Part shown: positions 1-5,582 of the stretch, one piece after another
Position numbering within the stretch: position 1 is the first letter of the stretch
Layout of the letters: every line of letters starts with the position of its first letter
Origin: an uncultured Clostridia bacterium
Lineage (GTDB): Bacteria > Bacillota > Clostridia > TANB77 > CAG-508
Direction: 5' to 3'
Length of the DNA: 6,388 bases
Assembly (NCBI GenBank): GCA_947631385.1
Contig: CANRLE010000060.1
Span: 1 to 6,388 of the forward strand
Translations under genes and position numbers: made by a program
The notes under the pieces: model-generated
Seen by the model: the letters and a program-made list of their open reading frames with translations, nothing else
What the model was told of the DNA's origin: nothing
Database searches by the model: none

Positions 1-258
1 CAACATTGCTATTCGGTTAATGGTGGAATTCTGGCTTATGTGGATGGTGATACGGTATATGTTATTCCAGTAATATCAAATGTCAAGGATTTAGTAAAAT
101 ACTCTGGCGATGATATGGATAAATTCCAGAAAATGAGTTCTGTATCTGAAAATAACTTTTTTGTACCTCTTTCAAAAGGAGAAGTTCTTGAAAATCATGA
201 GCTTCAGGCTCACTGGGAGTTTTTAAGAGCTGTGCAAGACGAATACTTTAGAAGATAA
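1..258 (+). CDS. 3' end of an unrecognised gene (partial)
   Basis: The reading frame is open from base 1 to the TAA at 256-258, giving the last 85 residues of a protein whose start lies outside the window. A GTG at 40 could serve as a start, but no Shine-Dalgarno precedes it and the frame stays open upstream, so I treat the gene as truncated by the window edge. The visible part is soluble and mixed in charge, with no membrane segment or cysteine motif. It begins with a beta-rich stretch (GGILAYVDGDTVYVIPVI) and ends in an aromatic, charged, probably helical tail (AHWEFLRAVQDEYFRR). I do not recognise the family. It is not the enolase C-terminus that precedes secG in many Firmicutes. Its G+C is about 36% by hand count, against about 26% in secG, and it uses ATT/GTT/CTT more than its neighbours. 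That may reflect different ancestry or only a small sample. A terminator follows at 307-337, so it is not co-transcribed with secG by default. Confidence 0.6.
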   Translation, partial: QHCYSVNGGILAYVDGDTVYVIPVISNVKDLVKYSGDDMDKFQKMSSVSENNFFVPLSKGEVLENHELQAHWEFLRAVQDEYFRR

Positions 259-306
259 TTCGTGAAACGTTAATCCTAGACAAGCATTGCACGTCTTGGA
301 GCATTG

Positions 307-337
307 GAGTCAGTTTCGACTGGCTCTTTTGTTTTTT
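307..337 (+). terminator. Rho-independent terminator of the upstream partial gene
   Basis: A 7-bp stem (GAGTCAG at 307-313 with CTGGCTC at 320-326, one G-U pair) closes a 6-base loop TTTCGA. It is followed by TTTTGTTTTTT at 327-337. The hairpin plus uridine tract lies 48 bases after the stop codon at 258 and ahead of the secG promoter, which fits an intrinsic terminator for the first gene. Confidence 0.8.
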
Positions 338-410
338 CAAAATTATTTGATTTTTTAAAATTTTACAATAATTTAATCAAGAAGAAATTAAAAATAAATT
401 TATAAAACAT

Positions 411-439
411 TTGCATTTTATAGAAATATATGTTACAAT
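411..439 (+). promoter_or_regulatory. Probable sigma-A promoter for secG (extended -10)
   Basis: TTGCAT at 411-416 resembles the -35 consensus TTGACA. After a 17-base spacer, TACAAT at 434-439 matches TATAAT at five of six positions. A TG at 431-432, one base upstream of the -10, makes an extended -10. The preceding 60 bases are almost pure A+T and could act as an UP element. The implied start near 445-447 gives a leader of about 35 bases before secG. It may also supply rnr by read-through. Confidence 0.75.
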
Positions 440-481
440 ATTCAAGTAAAATAAAAAGACATTCCATAGGGAGGAATATAA

Positions 482-730
482 ATGGAAATAGCAAAAGGAA
501 TACTAATAGTAGTTTACTTTATAGTGGCAATAATATTAATAATATTAACACTAATACAATCAAAAGAAGATGCAGGATTATCATCTACAATAACAGGTTC
601 ATCAACAAGTAACTTTTTTGAAAAAAATAAAGGAAGAACAAAAGAAGGAAAGCAAAAAAGATGGACAATTATATTAGCAATAGTATTTGCAATATTAACA
701 ATAGCATTAGGAATTATATACATGGCATAA
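482..730 (+). CDS. secG: Protein translocase subunit SecG
   Basis: SecG is the small accessory subunit of the SecYEG channel in the cytoplasmic membrane, where it assists SecA-driven export. The 82-residue product has the family size and layout: a first hydrophobic helix at about residues 4-25, the conserved cytoplasmic loop LIQSKEDAGLSSTITGSS (the family's Q-S-x-x-x-x-GLS segment) followed by Phe, a lysine-rich stretch at about 48-60, and a second helix at about 61-81. The start is well supported: GGGAGG at 469-474 lies 7 bases before the ATG, and a good promoter is just upstream. It is followed by rnr on the same strand after 100 bases, the usual secG-rnr order of Firmicutes. No defect is visible. 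A frame shifted relative to it (430-612) is a low-complexity shadow. Confidence 0.93.
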   Translation: MEIAKGILIVVYFIVAIILIILTLIQSKEDAGLSSTITGSSTSNFFEKNKGRTKEGKQKRWTIILAIVFAILTIALGIIYMA

Positions 731-738
731 AATGTAGA

Positions 739-773
739 AAAAAGGGCGGTTTTGTAAAAAACTTGCTCTTTTT
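739..773 (+). terminator. Possible weak terminator or attenuator after secG
   Basis: A nine-pair stem can form between AAAAAGGGC at 739-747 and GCTCTTTTT at 765-773 (one G-U pair). The run of T is the 3' half of the stem and extends only to 773. This resembles an A-tract/T-tract intrinsic terminator, but the loop is long (17 bases), so I expect partial termination at most. It competes with a second hairpin at 766-786. Confidence 0.4.
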
Positions 774-786
774 GAGTTAAAAAGAG
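766..786 (+). other. Alternative hairpin in the secG-rnr spacer
   Basis: CTCTTTTT at 766-773 is a perfect 8-bp inverted repeat of AAAAAGAG at 779-786 around the 5-base loop GAGTT. It reuses bases 766-773 of the possible terminator stem at 739-773, so the two structures are mutually exclusive. There is no uridine run after it. Its role is unknown. Confidence 0.4.
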
Positions 787-792
787 GAAAAT

Positions 793-810
793 GGGGCCGT
801 CCCCAAATCC
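793..810 (-). repeat. Upstream copy of the GGATTTGGGGACGGCCC repeat
   Basis: Read on the minus strand, bases 794-810 give the same 17 bases as 2964-2980 on the plus strand, so copies in opposite orientation flank rnr. This copy is G+C-rich in an A+T-rich spacer. It can fold into a small GGGG/CCCC stem (793-796 with 801-804) on a 4-base loop. The long arms seen around the downstream copy are absent here, so it may be a decayed or solo motif. Confidence 0.7.
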
Positions 811-814
811 GCAG

Positions 815-821
815 AAAGGGG
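815..821 (+). promoter_or_regulatory. Ribosome-binding site that decides the rnr TTG start
   Basis: AAAGGGG lies 9 bases before the TTG at 831. The next in-frame ATG (864) has no comparable purine-rich site, so TTG is the better start. The four Gs (818-821) could pair with CCCC at 801-804, which would block this site when that CCCC is not held by the GGGG at 793-796. Confidence 0.65.
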
Positions 822-830
822 AAAATTAGA

Positions 831-2945
831 TTGGAAGAGCAAGAACAAAAAATTTTAGCACTTATGAGTGAAAAAGATTATGTGCCGATGAAGGCAAAAG
901 AAATAGCAATGATAATGAGAGTGCCAAAACAGGAATATCGTGATTTTTTAGAAGTATTGGGTAACTTAGAATTAAATTTTAAGATTCAAAAGAACAGAAA
1001 AAATAGATACAAGTTAATGGAAAAAACATATTATGATGGTATTTATAGAAAAAATCAAAAAGGATTTGGATTTGTTAGATTAGAAAACCAAGAAGATGAA
1101 ATTTATATATCAAAAGAAAATTCACTTAATGCTTTAAATGGTGATAGAGTTCTAATTGAGATATTAGAAGAATCTAACAAAGTAAAAAGTGCAGAGGCAA
1201 GAGTGGTAAAAATTTTAAAGCATGAGAAAGATACAATAGTAGGTATATTTCAAAATAATAAAAATTTTGGATTTGTAGTGCCAGATGACAGAAACTTTGG
1301 GACTGACATTTTCATTTCTAAAAAAGATTTTGGAAAAGCAAGAAATAATCATAAAGTATTAGTAAAAATCACAAAATATCCCGAAAATGGAAAAAAGGCA
1401 GAAGGAAAAGTAATTGAAGTATTAGGCAATGTAAATGAAGCAGGAGTGGACATGCTATCTTTAATAAAAGAGTATAATTTGCCATCAACATTTCCAGAGC
1501 CAGTAGTAGAAGAAGCAAAAAGGTATGAAAACAAAGTAGATAAAAAAGATATTCCTAATAGAATAGATTTTAGAGATGAAGACATTTTTACAATTGATGG
1601 GGAAGACGCCAAAGATTTAGATGATGCTGTTCGTGTAGAAAAATTGCAAAATGGACATTATAAATTGGAGGTGCATATAGCAGATGTTAGTTACTATGTA
1701 AAAGAAAATAGTTTATTAGACCAAGAGGCATTAGTAAGAGGTACAAGCATATACATGTTAGGAAGAGTTATTCCAATGCTTCCAAGAGAATTGTCTAATG
1801 GAATTTGTAGTTTAAATGCAGGAGAGGATAGATTTACATTATCATGCATAATGGAAATTAATGAAAAAGGTGATGTAATATCATCAGAGATAGTAAAAGG
1901 CATTATTAAAGTAACAGAAAGAATGAGCTATACAGATGTACAGGCAATTATTGATAATTCAAATCAACAAACAGTCAATAAATATAAACCTTATATATCA
2001 CAATTTAAGCTTATGGAAGAACTAGCACATATTTTAAAAGATAAAAGAATGAATCAAGGATATTTAAATTTAGATATCCCAGAAAGTAAAATTGACTTGG
2101 ACATCGATGGAAAGGTCACAAACATTTCAAAGTATGAAACAACTTTTGCTCATGAAATTATTGAACAATTTATGCTAACAGCAAACGAAACTGTAGCAGA
2201 GAAGTTTTTTTGGCTAGAAGCACCATTTATTTATCGTGTGCATGAAGACCCAGACCTTGAGAAAATCCAAGAGTTAAATAAATTCTTATTTAACTTTGGA
2301 CTAAAAATAAAAGCAAACAAAGATAATATTTATCCAAAAGAATTTGCTAAAATATTAGAGGATGTAAAAGGTAAAGAAGAAGAAAAGGTTGTATCTAATT
2401 TGGTTTTGAGAACGTTGAAAGTAGCTAGATATGAATCCGAAAATAAAGGTCACTTTGGAATAGCTAGTAAATATTATTGTCATTTCACATCACCAATAAG
2501 AAGATATCCTGATTTATTTATTCATAGAATGATAAGTAAATATTTAGAAGAAAATTATGATGTTTCAGAAAAATGGATAGAAGAACATAGAGAACAAGCA
2601 GAAGACAGAGCTAAGCAATCGTCAGAAAGAGAAAAAATAGCAACTAAAGTAGAAAGAGAAGCGGAAGATTTGAAAAAGGCAGAGTATATGGAAAGCCGAA
2701 TTGGAAATGAATATGATGGAATTGTGTCATCTGTTACATCTTTTGGCATATTCGTAGAATTAGAAAATACAGTAGAAGGATTAATAAGATTTGAAGATTT
2801 GGGAGATGAATATTTTATATATGATGAGGATAGAAAAAGACTTATCGGCGAAAAAACTAATAAAACTTATAAGATAGGAGATAAACTGAAAATTAGAGTA
2901 AAAAGCGCTAGCAAACTATTAAGACAAATAGACTTTGAACTATGA
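831..2945 (+). CDS. rnr: Ribonuclease R (3'-5' exoribonuclease)
   Basis: RNase R is a cytoplasmic processive 3'-to-5' hydrolytic exonuclease that degrades structured RNA, takes part in rRNA and mRNA quality control, and works with tmRNA/SmpB on stalled messages. The 704-residue product has the full family architecture: N-terminal winged-helix region (about 5-62), two cold-shock OB domains (about 67-125 and 133-197; note KGFGFV at 77-82 and KNFGFVV at 144-150), the RNB catalytic domain (about 241-570) and a C-terminal S1 domain (about 625-703, GIVSSVTSFGIFVEL). The metal-binding acidic motif TIDGEDAKDLDDAV (254-267) keeps the aspartates expected at 256, 262, 264 and 265. The second RNB signature HFTSPIRRYPDLFIHR is at 551-566. 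There is no long lysine-rich tail as in the E. coli enzyme. The start is TTG at 831, supported by AAAGGGG. It lies 100 bases after secG and ends in a hairpin that starts at its stop codon. smpB, its frequent neighbour, does not follow. The gene looks intact and functional. Confidence 0.95.
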   Translation: MEEQEQKILALMSEKDYVPMKAKEIAMIMRVPKQEYRDFLEVLGNLELNFKIQKNRKNRYKLMEKTYYDGIYRKNQKGFGFVRLENQEDEIYISKENSLNALNGDRVLIEILEESNKVKSAEARVVKILKHEKDTIVGIFQNNKNFGFVVPDDRNFGTDIFISKKDFGKARNNHKVLVKITKYPENGKKAEGKVIEVLGNVNEAGVDMLSLIKEYNLPSTFPEPVVEEAKRYENKVDKKDIPNRIDFRDEDIFTIDGEDAKDLDDAVRVEKLQNGHYKLEVHIADVSYYVKENSLLDQEALVRGTSIYMLGRVIPMLPRELSNGICSLNAGEDRFTLSCIMEINEKGDVISSEIVKGIIKVTERMSYTDVQAIIDNSNQQTVNKYKPYISQFKLMEELAHILKDKRMNQGYLNLDIPESKIDLDIDGKVTNISKYETTFAHEIIEQFMLTANETVAEKFFWLEAPFIYRVHEDPDLEKIQELNKFLFNFGLKIKANKDNIYPKEFAKILEDVKGKEEEKVVSNLVLRTLKVARYESENKGHFGIASKYYCHFTSPIRRYPDLFIHRMISKYLEENYDVSEKWIEEHREQAEDRAKQSSEREKIATKVEREAEDLKKAEYMESRIGNEYDGIVSSVTSFGIFVELENTVEGLIRFEDLGDEYFIYDEDRKRLIGEKTNKTYKIGDKLKIRVKSASKLLRQIDFEL

Positions 2946-3008
2946 GAAATTGGAGAAATTGAAGGATTTGGGGACGGCCCAAAATCCTTCAATTCCTTCA
3001 ATTTCTTA
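2943..3008. repeat. Long stop-to-stop hairpin with GGGGACGGCCC tip
   Basis: Bases 2943-2972 pair with 2978-3008: 29 pairs with one A-C mismatch (2956/2995), one bulged A (near 2984), two G-U pairs, and a 5-base loop GACGG. The left foot is the TGA stop of rnr (2943-2945). The right foot is the TAA stop of the convergent small gene (3006-3008 on the minus strand). The arms contain internal near-tandem repeats: GAAATTG twice on the left and CCTTCAATT twice on the right. The tip holds the downstream copy of the 17-base repeat (2964-2980). There is no uridine run on either side, so it is not a classical intrinsic terminator. It probably still separates the two convergent transcripts and protects their 3' ends. 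Its form is that of a palindromic intergenic (REP/MITE-like) element. Confidence 0.8.
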
Positions 3009-3185
3009 GTACATCCATACCATTACATTTGAAAAAATAATGACTAAGATAGAAAAGGTAATAATAACAATACCGCCGGACTTATTATTTAGAGTATTAA
3101 TCTCATAAACAGCATAGCCAATAGTCTTTAGGAAAACATAAAGGCTAATAATTAAAAATAAAAAATGATAAACAAAACTTGACAA
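3006..3185 (-). CDS. Small two-helix membrane protein, candidate receptor D subunit
   Basis: This 59-residue gene is the last of the minus-strand germination operon. It starts at TTG (3185-3183), 7 bases after a perfect AGGAGG (3198-3193) and 19 bases after the gerC stop, and ends with TAA at 3006-3008. The product starts MSSFVYHFLFLIISLYVFLK. Hydrophobic segments lie at about residues 4-26 and 38-57, separated by a short polar turn (EINTLNNKSGG), so it should be an integral membrane hairpin. It has no cysteine and no signal peptidase site. Small two-helix proteins of about this length, called D subunits, are known beside some GerA-type operons in Bacillus, where they modulate the response of the receptor. 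By size, topology and position this is a candidate for that class. I cannot show sequence homology. The non-ATG start and short length make it easy to miss. I am fairly sure the gene is real and less sure of its role. Confidence 0.72.
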   Translation of the reverse strand: MSSFVYHFLFLIISLYVFLKTIGYAVYEINTLNNKSGGIVIITFSILVIIFSNVMVWMY

Positions 3186-3192
3186 AATAATA

Positions 3193-3198
3193 CCTCCT
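3193..3198 (-). promoter_or_regulatory. Ribosome-binding site of the small operon-end gene
   Basis: The minus strand reads AGGAGG here, 7 bases before the TTG at 3185. The site is as strong as those of gerB and gerC and is the main evidence that the 59-codon frame is translated from a non-ATG codon. Confidence 0.75.
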
Positions 3199-3204
3199 TT
3201 TATA

Positions 3205-4437
3205 TTAAGTTGGTGAAGTTTCAGTAATTAACATACCAGATTTAACTGATGTATCGACAGTTACGTCAAAAAACGAATTTTTATAATTAGCATTCCAATC
3301 ATAATTATCAAGTTGTTCAGTAGTAAAAAAATTAGTTAATGCATATTTACCAAAACCATTAATATCAGATTTAAAATCTTTAGCAGTTTTGTACAAATAA
3401 TCAGATAATTCTGTTTCTAAATATTGATTACAAGAATTTGATATTAAATCTAAAACACCGGGATTCAAATATTTAGCATTATTAGACATAGAATAGATTC
3501 TGCCAGTAAATGAAGTTTTTAATTTAATAAAAGGAGTTGGAGTTGAAGTATCTACATCTATTTTAGGTGAACCTTTTGGAGTTAAGTAAATATCAATATA
3601 ATCACTAGAGCCAGTAGGGTCTGGAACAGAAACTAAGAAACGGTCTATTTTATTTCTAATAATTAAAAGTGAAATAGTCTCTAGAGAAGATAATTCACCA
3701 ACCAATTTATCTTCTTTAAAAACAGCAACACCAATATTTTCTGAACCATTTTGTCCTTCAATAGGTGAATTATTAGCTTTCACATCATCTTTACCTTGAG
3801 AATCAATTGAATCAGACATATCATTATTTTCAGTTGTAAGTCCTCCCAAAATAGCGGTAGGTTCATAAGAACGGCAAAGGAAACAATTGAAGAAATCACC
3901 AATTGTAGCATCTGGCATAAATCCAGTATATTTACTAGAATTTGTAAGAATTTCGTAATATTTTGAAGTCAAATTTTCAAGCTCAGGAGTAGTTTGCTGA
4001 ATATAATTTTTAGCAGTACATTTACTAATAATAATATTAGTAGAAGGTCTTACTTGAGTATCATTAATTAGTGTATAAATTTCTTTTGAAATTCCTTCAG
4101 AAGCTAGTTTTTCAGAAAAGATAATAACTTTACAATGAGACATATTAAGCTGTTTTCCCATGTAACCATTCATTAAATTGATTGCGGTACTAATTGAAGA
4201 AGCTTCAACAGAATTTGTGATAGTTGGAGTTTTTTCCATAGTACCAGATTCAGAAGCAGGAGTAGTAGTAGAAAATTGAAAAGTTACTTGTAAAAGATTA
4301 TCTTCTGCTTTATCTATGCCAATAGCAAGTATATATGCTAAATTGTCAATATTAAGAGACAGGTACGAGCTAGCGAAAGCAATAATGAATATTATTATTA
4401 AAATAAAAATAAATAAATTTCGAGATAGTTTATTCAA
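3205..4437 (-). CDS. gerC: Spore germination protein GerC (Ger(x)C family), no lipobox
   Basis: GerC is the C subunit of GerA-type germinant receptors, normally a lipoprotein on the outer face of the inner spore membrane. This 410-residue product has a hydrophobic N-terminal segment (about 8-26), then NIDNLAYILAIGIDKAE (29-45), matching the family's conserved LAIVxGIGIDK region. Next come the N-terminal receptor domain (VTFQFSTTTP near 51), a polar Asn/Asp/Ser-rich linker at about 203-235, and the C-terminal domain ending near residue 405. The family usually has Gly-Cys-Trp just after the hydrophobic segment, but here the stretch reads FASSYLSLN and no cysteine occurs before residue 102. The protein therefore seems held by an uncleaved signal anchor rather than a lipid. 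The start is TTG at 4437, 8 bases after GGAGG (4450-4446); no in-frame ATG occurs before residue 67. The gene follows gerB by 14 bases and precedes the small two-helix gene by 19. Otherwise it looks intact. Confidence 0.88.
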   Translation of the reverse strand: MNKLSRNLFIFILIIIFIIAFASSYLSLNIDNLAYILAIGIDKAEDNLLQVTFQFSTTTPASESGTMEKTPTITNSVEASSISTAINLMNGYMGKQLNMSHCKVIIFSEKLASEGISKEIYTLINDTQVRPSTNIIISKCTAKNYIQQTTPELENLTSKYYEILTNSSKYTGFMPDATIGDFFNCFLCRSYEPTAILGGLTTENNDMSDSIDSQGKDDVKANNSPIEGQNGSENIGVAVFKEDKLVGELSSLETISLLIIRNKIDRFLVSVPDPTGSSDYIDIYLTPKGSPKIDVDTSTPTPFIKLKTSFTGRIYSMSNNAKYLNPGVLDLISNSCNQYLETELSDYLYKTAKDFKSDINGFGKYALTNFFTTEQLDNYDWNANYKNSFFDVTVDTSVKSGMLITETSPT

Positions 4438-4445
4438 AAATATGA

Positions 4446-4453
4446 CCTCCTTT
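4446..4453 (-). promoter_or_regulatory. Ribosome-binding site deciding the gerC TTG start
   Basis: The minus strand reads AAAGGAGG, overlapping the gerB stop codon (4454-4452) and ending 8 bases before the TTG at 4437. This placement suggests translational coupling of gerC to gerB and supports TTG over any internal start. Confidence 0.75.
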
Positions 4454-5564
4454 AACTTTGATTTGGTGAAAGATTAGAATTTTTGCTTTTTTTCTTAGCT
4501 AAACTTGCAAGAATTAGAATACTAAGCCCTAAGCAAATTGGTATAGCTAAAACTAAGTAAGGGTAAATTTTGGTTTCAAATATATCAGCAATAGCATAGT
4601 TTTTAGGAATTAAAGCAATTCCAAGAATAAGTATCCCAAACAAATCAATTAAAGGTTTTTTTGTTTCAATATTAGTAAGCTTTTTAAAAATACTCATAGC
4701 AAATTTACTAACAATACTTAAATAGCAAGCAAAAGCTAAAATCCAAATAAGTAAAAAAACAGATTCTAATCTTTGAAAGAAACTTCCAAAATCAATAAAT
4801 CGAGCTGCATTGTATAAAGGAGCGATTTCATCAGTTTTCATGAAAAACGAAAACATAAATAATAATATAGCAACACATAAAATTAAATATATAGCAGTTA
4901 AACCAATAGAAATAAAAGCTATTTTTTTCATTTTTTCGGGTTGCTTTAAATAAGGTGGTAAAAAATATAGAAACACTAAACCACCGAAACATCCTAGATT
5001 ACTGAGACCTAGTACAAATGTATTAAATAGACCATCTCCAAAAATAGGAAACACCCTTTGAGGAACAAATTTATTCATATTAGCAAAAAACAAAAATACC
5101 AAACTAACTAAAACAAGAGGGATAATTAATAAATTTGTTTTCAAAGAAGCATTAAAATCTAAACGATTGGTAGCACAAACGGCAAGTATAAAAAGAGCAA
5201 TAATAAAAATAATATTAGTCATAGGGTAGTAGACAATTTTTAAACTTTCACAAAAACTTCTAAGTAAAATACTTGAAGTAACTAAAAAATGAGCCATAAA
5301 AATAACACCAATAATTGTTTTAAAAACTTTACCACCAAGATATTCCGAAATATCTATAATATCTGAACCAGCAAAATTTCTTAACAATTTGACAATCAAG
5401 AAAGAAAGCAAAACTGCAATAATACCTACAAATATTAAATTAATAATAGTGGCTGATTTTGTTCTTGCCATAGCTTCTCTTGGCAAAGAAGAAATTGTAC
5501 GGGCAATAATGACAGTTAGAACTAGCATAATAGCTTCTAAAGTGCCTATTTTAGTTTTTGTCAT
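4452..5564 (-). CDS. gerB: Spore germination protein GerB (spore permease family)
   Basis: GerB is the multi-pass B subunit of the germinant receptor, related to amino-acid/polyamine/organocation transporters and thought to bind the germinant in the inner spore membrane. The 370-residue product is very hydrophobic. I count ten membrane segments, roughly at 9-24, 39-60, 83-102, 116-133, 142-161, 181-203, 215-240, 266-290, 304-322 and 335-356, as expected for the family. Family-typical stretches include the unwound first helix region (MLVLTVIIARTISSLPREA, 13-31), NLGCFGGLVFLYFLPPYLK (189-207) and QRLESVFLLIW (264-274). The C-terminus is short, lysine-rich and cytoplasmic (357-370). The ATG at 5564 is preceded by AGGAGG (5579-5574) with 9 bases between. 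It begins 18 bases after gerA and ends 14 bases before gerC, so the three are one transcription unit whose promoter lies beyond the right edge. Which germinant it recognises cannot be read from the sequence. No defect seen. Confidence 0.9.
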   Translation of the reverse strand: MTKTKIGTLEAIMLVLTVIIARTISSLPREAMARTKSATIINLIFVGIIAVLLSFLIVKLLRNFAGSDIIDISEYLGGKVFKTIIGVIFMAHFLVTSSILLRSFCESLKIVYYPMTNIIFIIALFILAVCATNRLDFNASLKTNLLIIPLVLVSLVFLFFANMNKFVPQRVFPIFGDGLFNTFVLGLSNLGCFGGLVFLYFLPPYLKQPEKMKKIAFISIGLTAIYLILCVAILLFMFSFFMKTDEIAPLYNAARFIDFGSFFQRLESVFLLIWILAFACYLSIVSKFAMSIFKKLTNIETKKPLIDLFGILILGIALIPKNYAIADIFETKIYPYLVLAIPICLGLSILILASLAKKKSKNSNLSPNQS

Positions 5565-5573
5565 AGATAAACT

Positions 5574-5579
5574 CCTCCT
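5574..5579 (-). promoter_or_regulatory. Ribosome-binding site of gerB
   Basis: The minus strand reads AGGAGG four bases after the gerA stop codon and 9 bases before the gerB ATG. With its own strong site, gerB could still be translated although the gerA frame is broken, though ribosomes terminating early in the shifted frame (at about 5947) would not reach it by coupling. Confidence 0.7.
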
Positions 5580-5582
5580 AAA

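Noticed and set aside
301..326. TTTCGAC next to a G-rich stem, reminiscent of a tmRNA 5' end near rnr
   Set aside because: The bases are the loop and stem of a simple terminator. There is no tag reading frame, no tRNA-like domain and no CCA end.
430..612. Open frame of 60 codons on the plus strand over the secG start
   Set aside because: It overlaps secG in another frame, has no ribosome-binding site, and encodes an Asn/Arg/Ile-rich low-complexity peptide: a shadow.
514..723. Minus-strand frame opposite secG
   Set aside because: It is hydrophobic only because it mirrors the secG membrane segments; no ribosome-binding site and no context.
764..800. A separate promoter for rnr in the spacer
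   Set aside because: TTGCTC and TTGAGT hexamers occur but no -10-like hexamer lies 16-18 bases downstream of either; the region there is G+C-rich repeat.
1349..2749. Minus-strand frames at 1349-1612, 1694-1903 and 2555-2749
   Set aside because: All lie inside rnr, which has every family motif in its own frame. They are serine/leucine-rich shadows without start signals.
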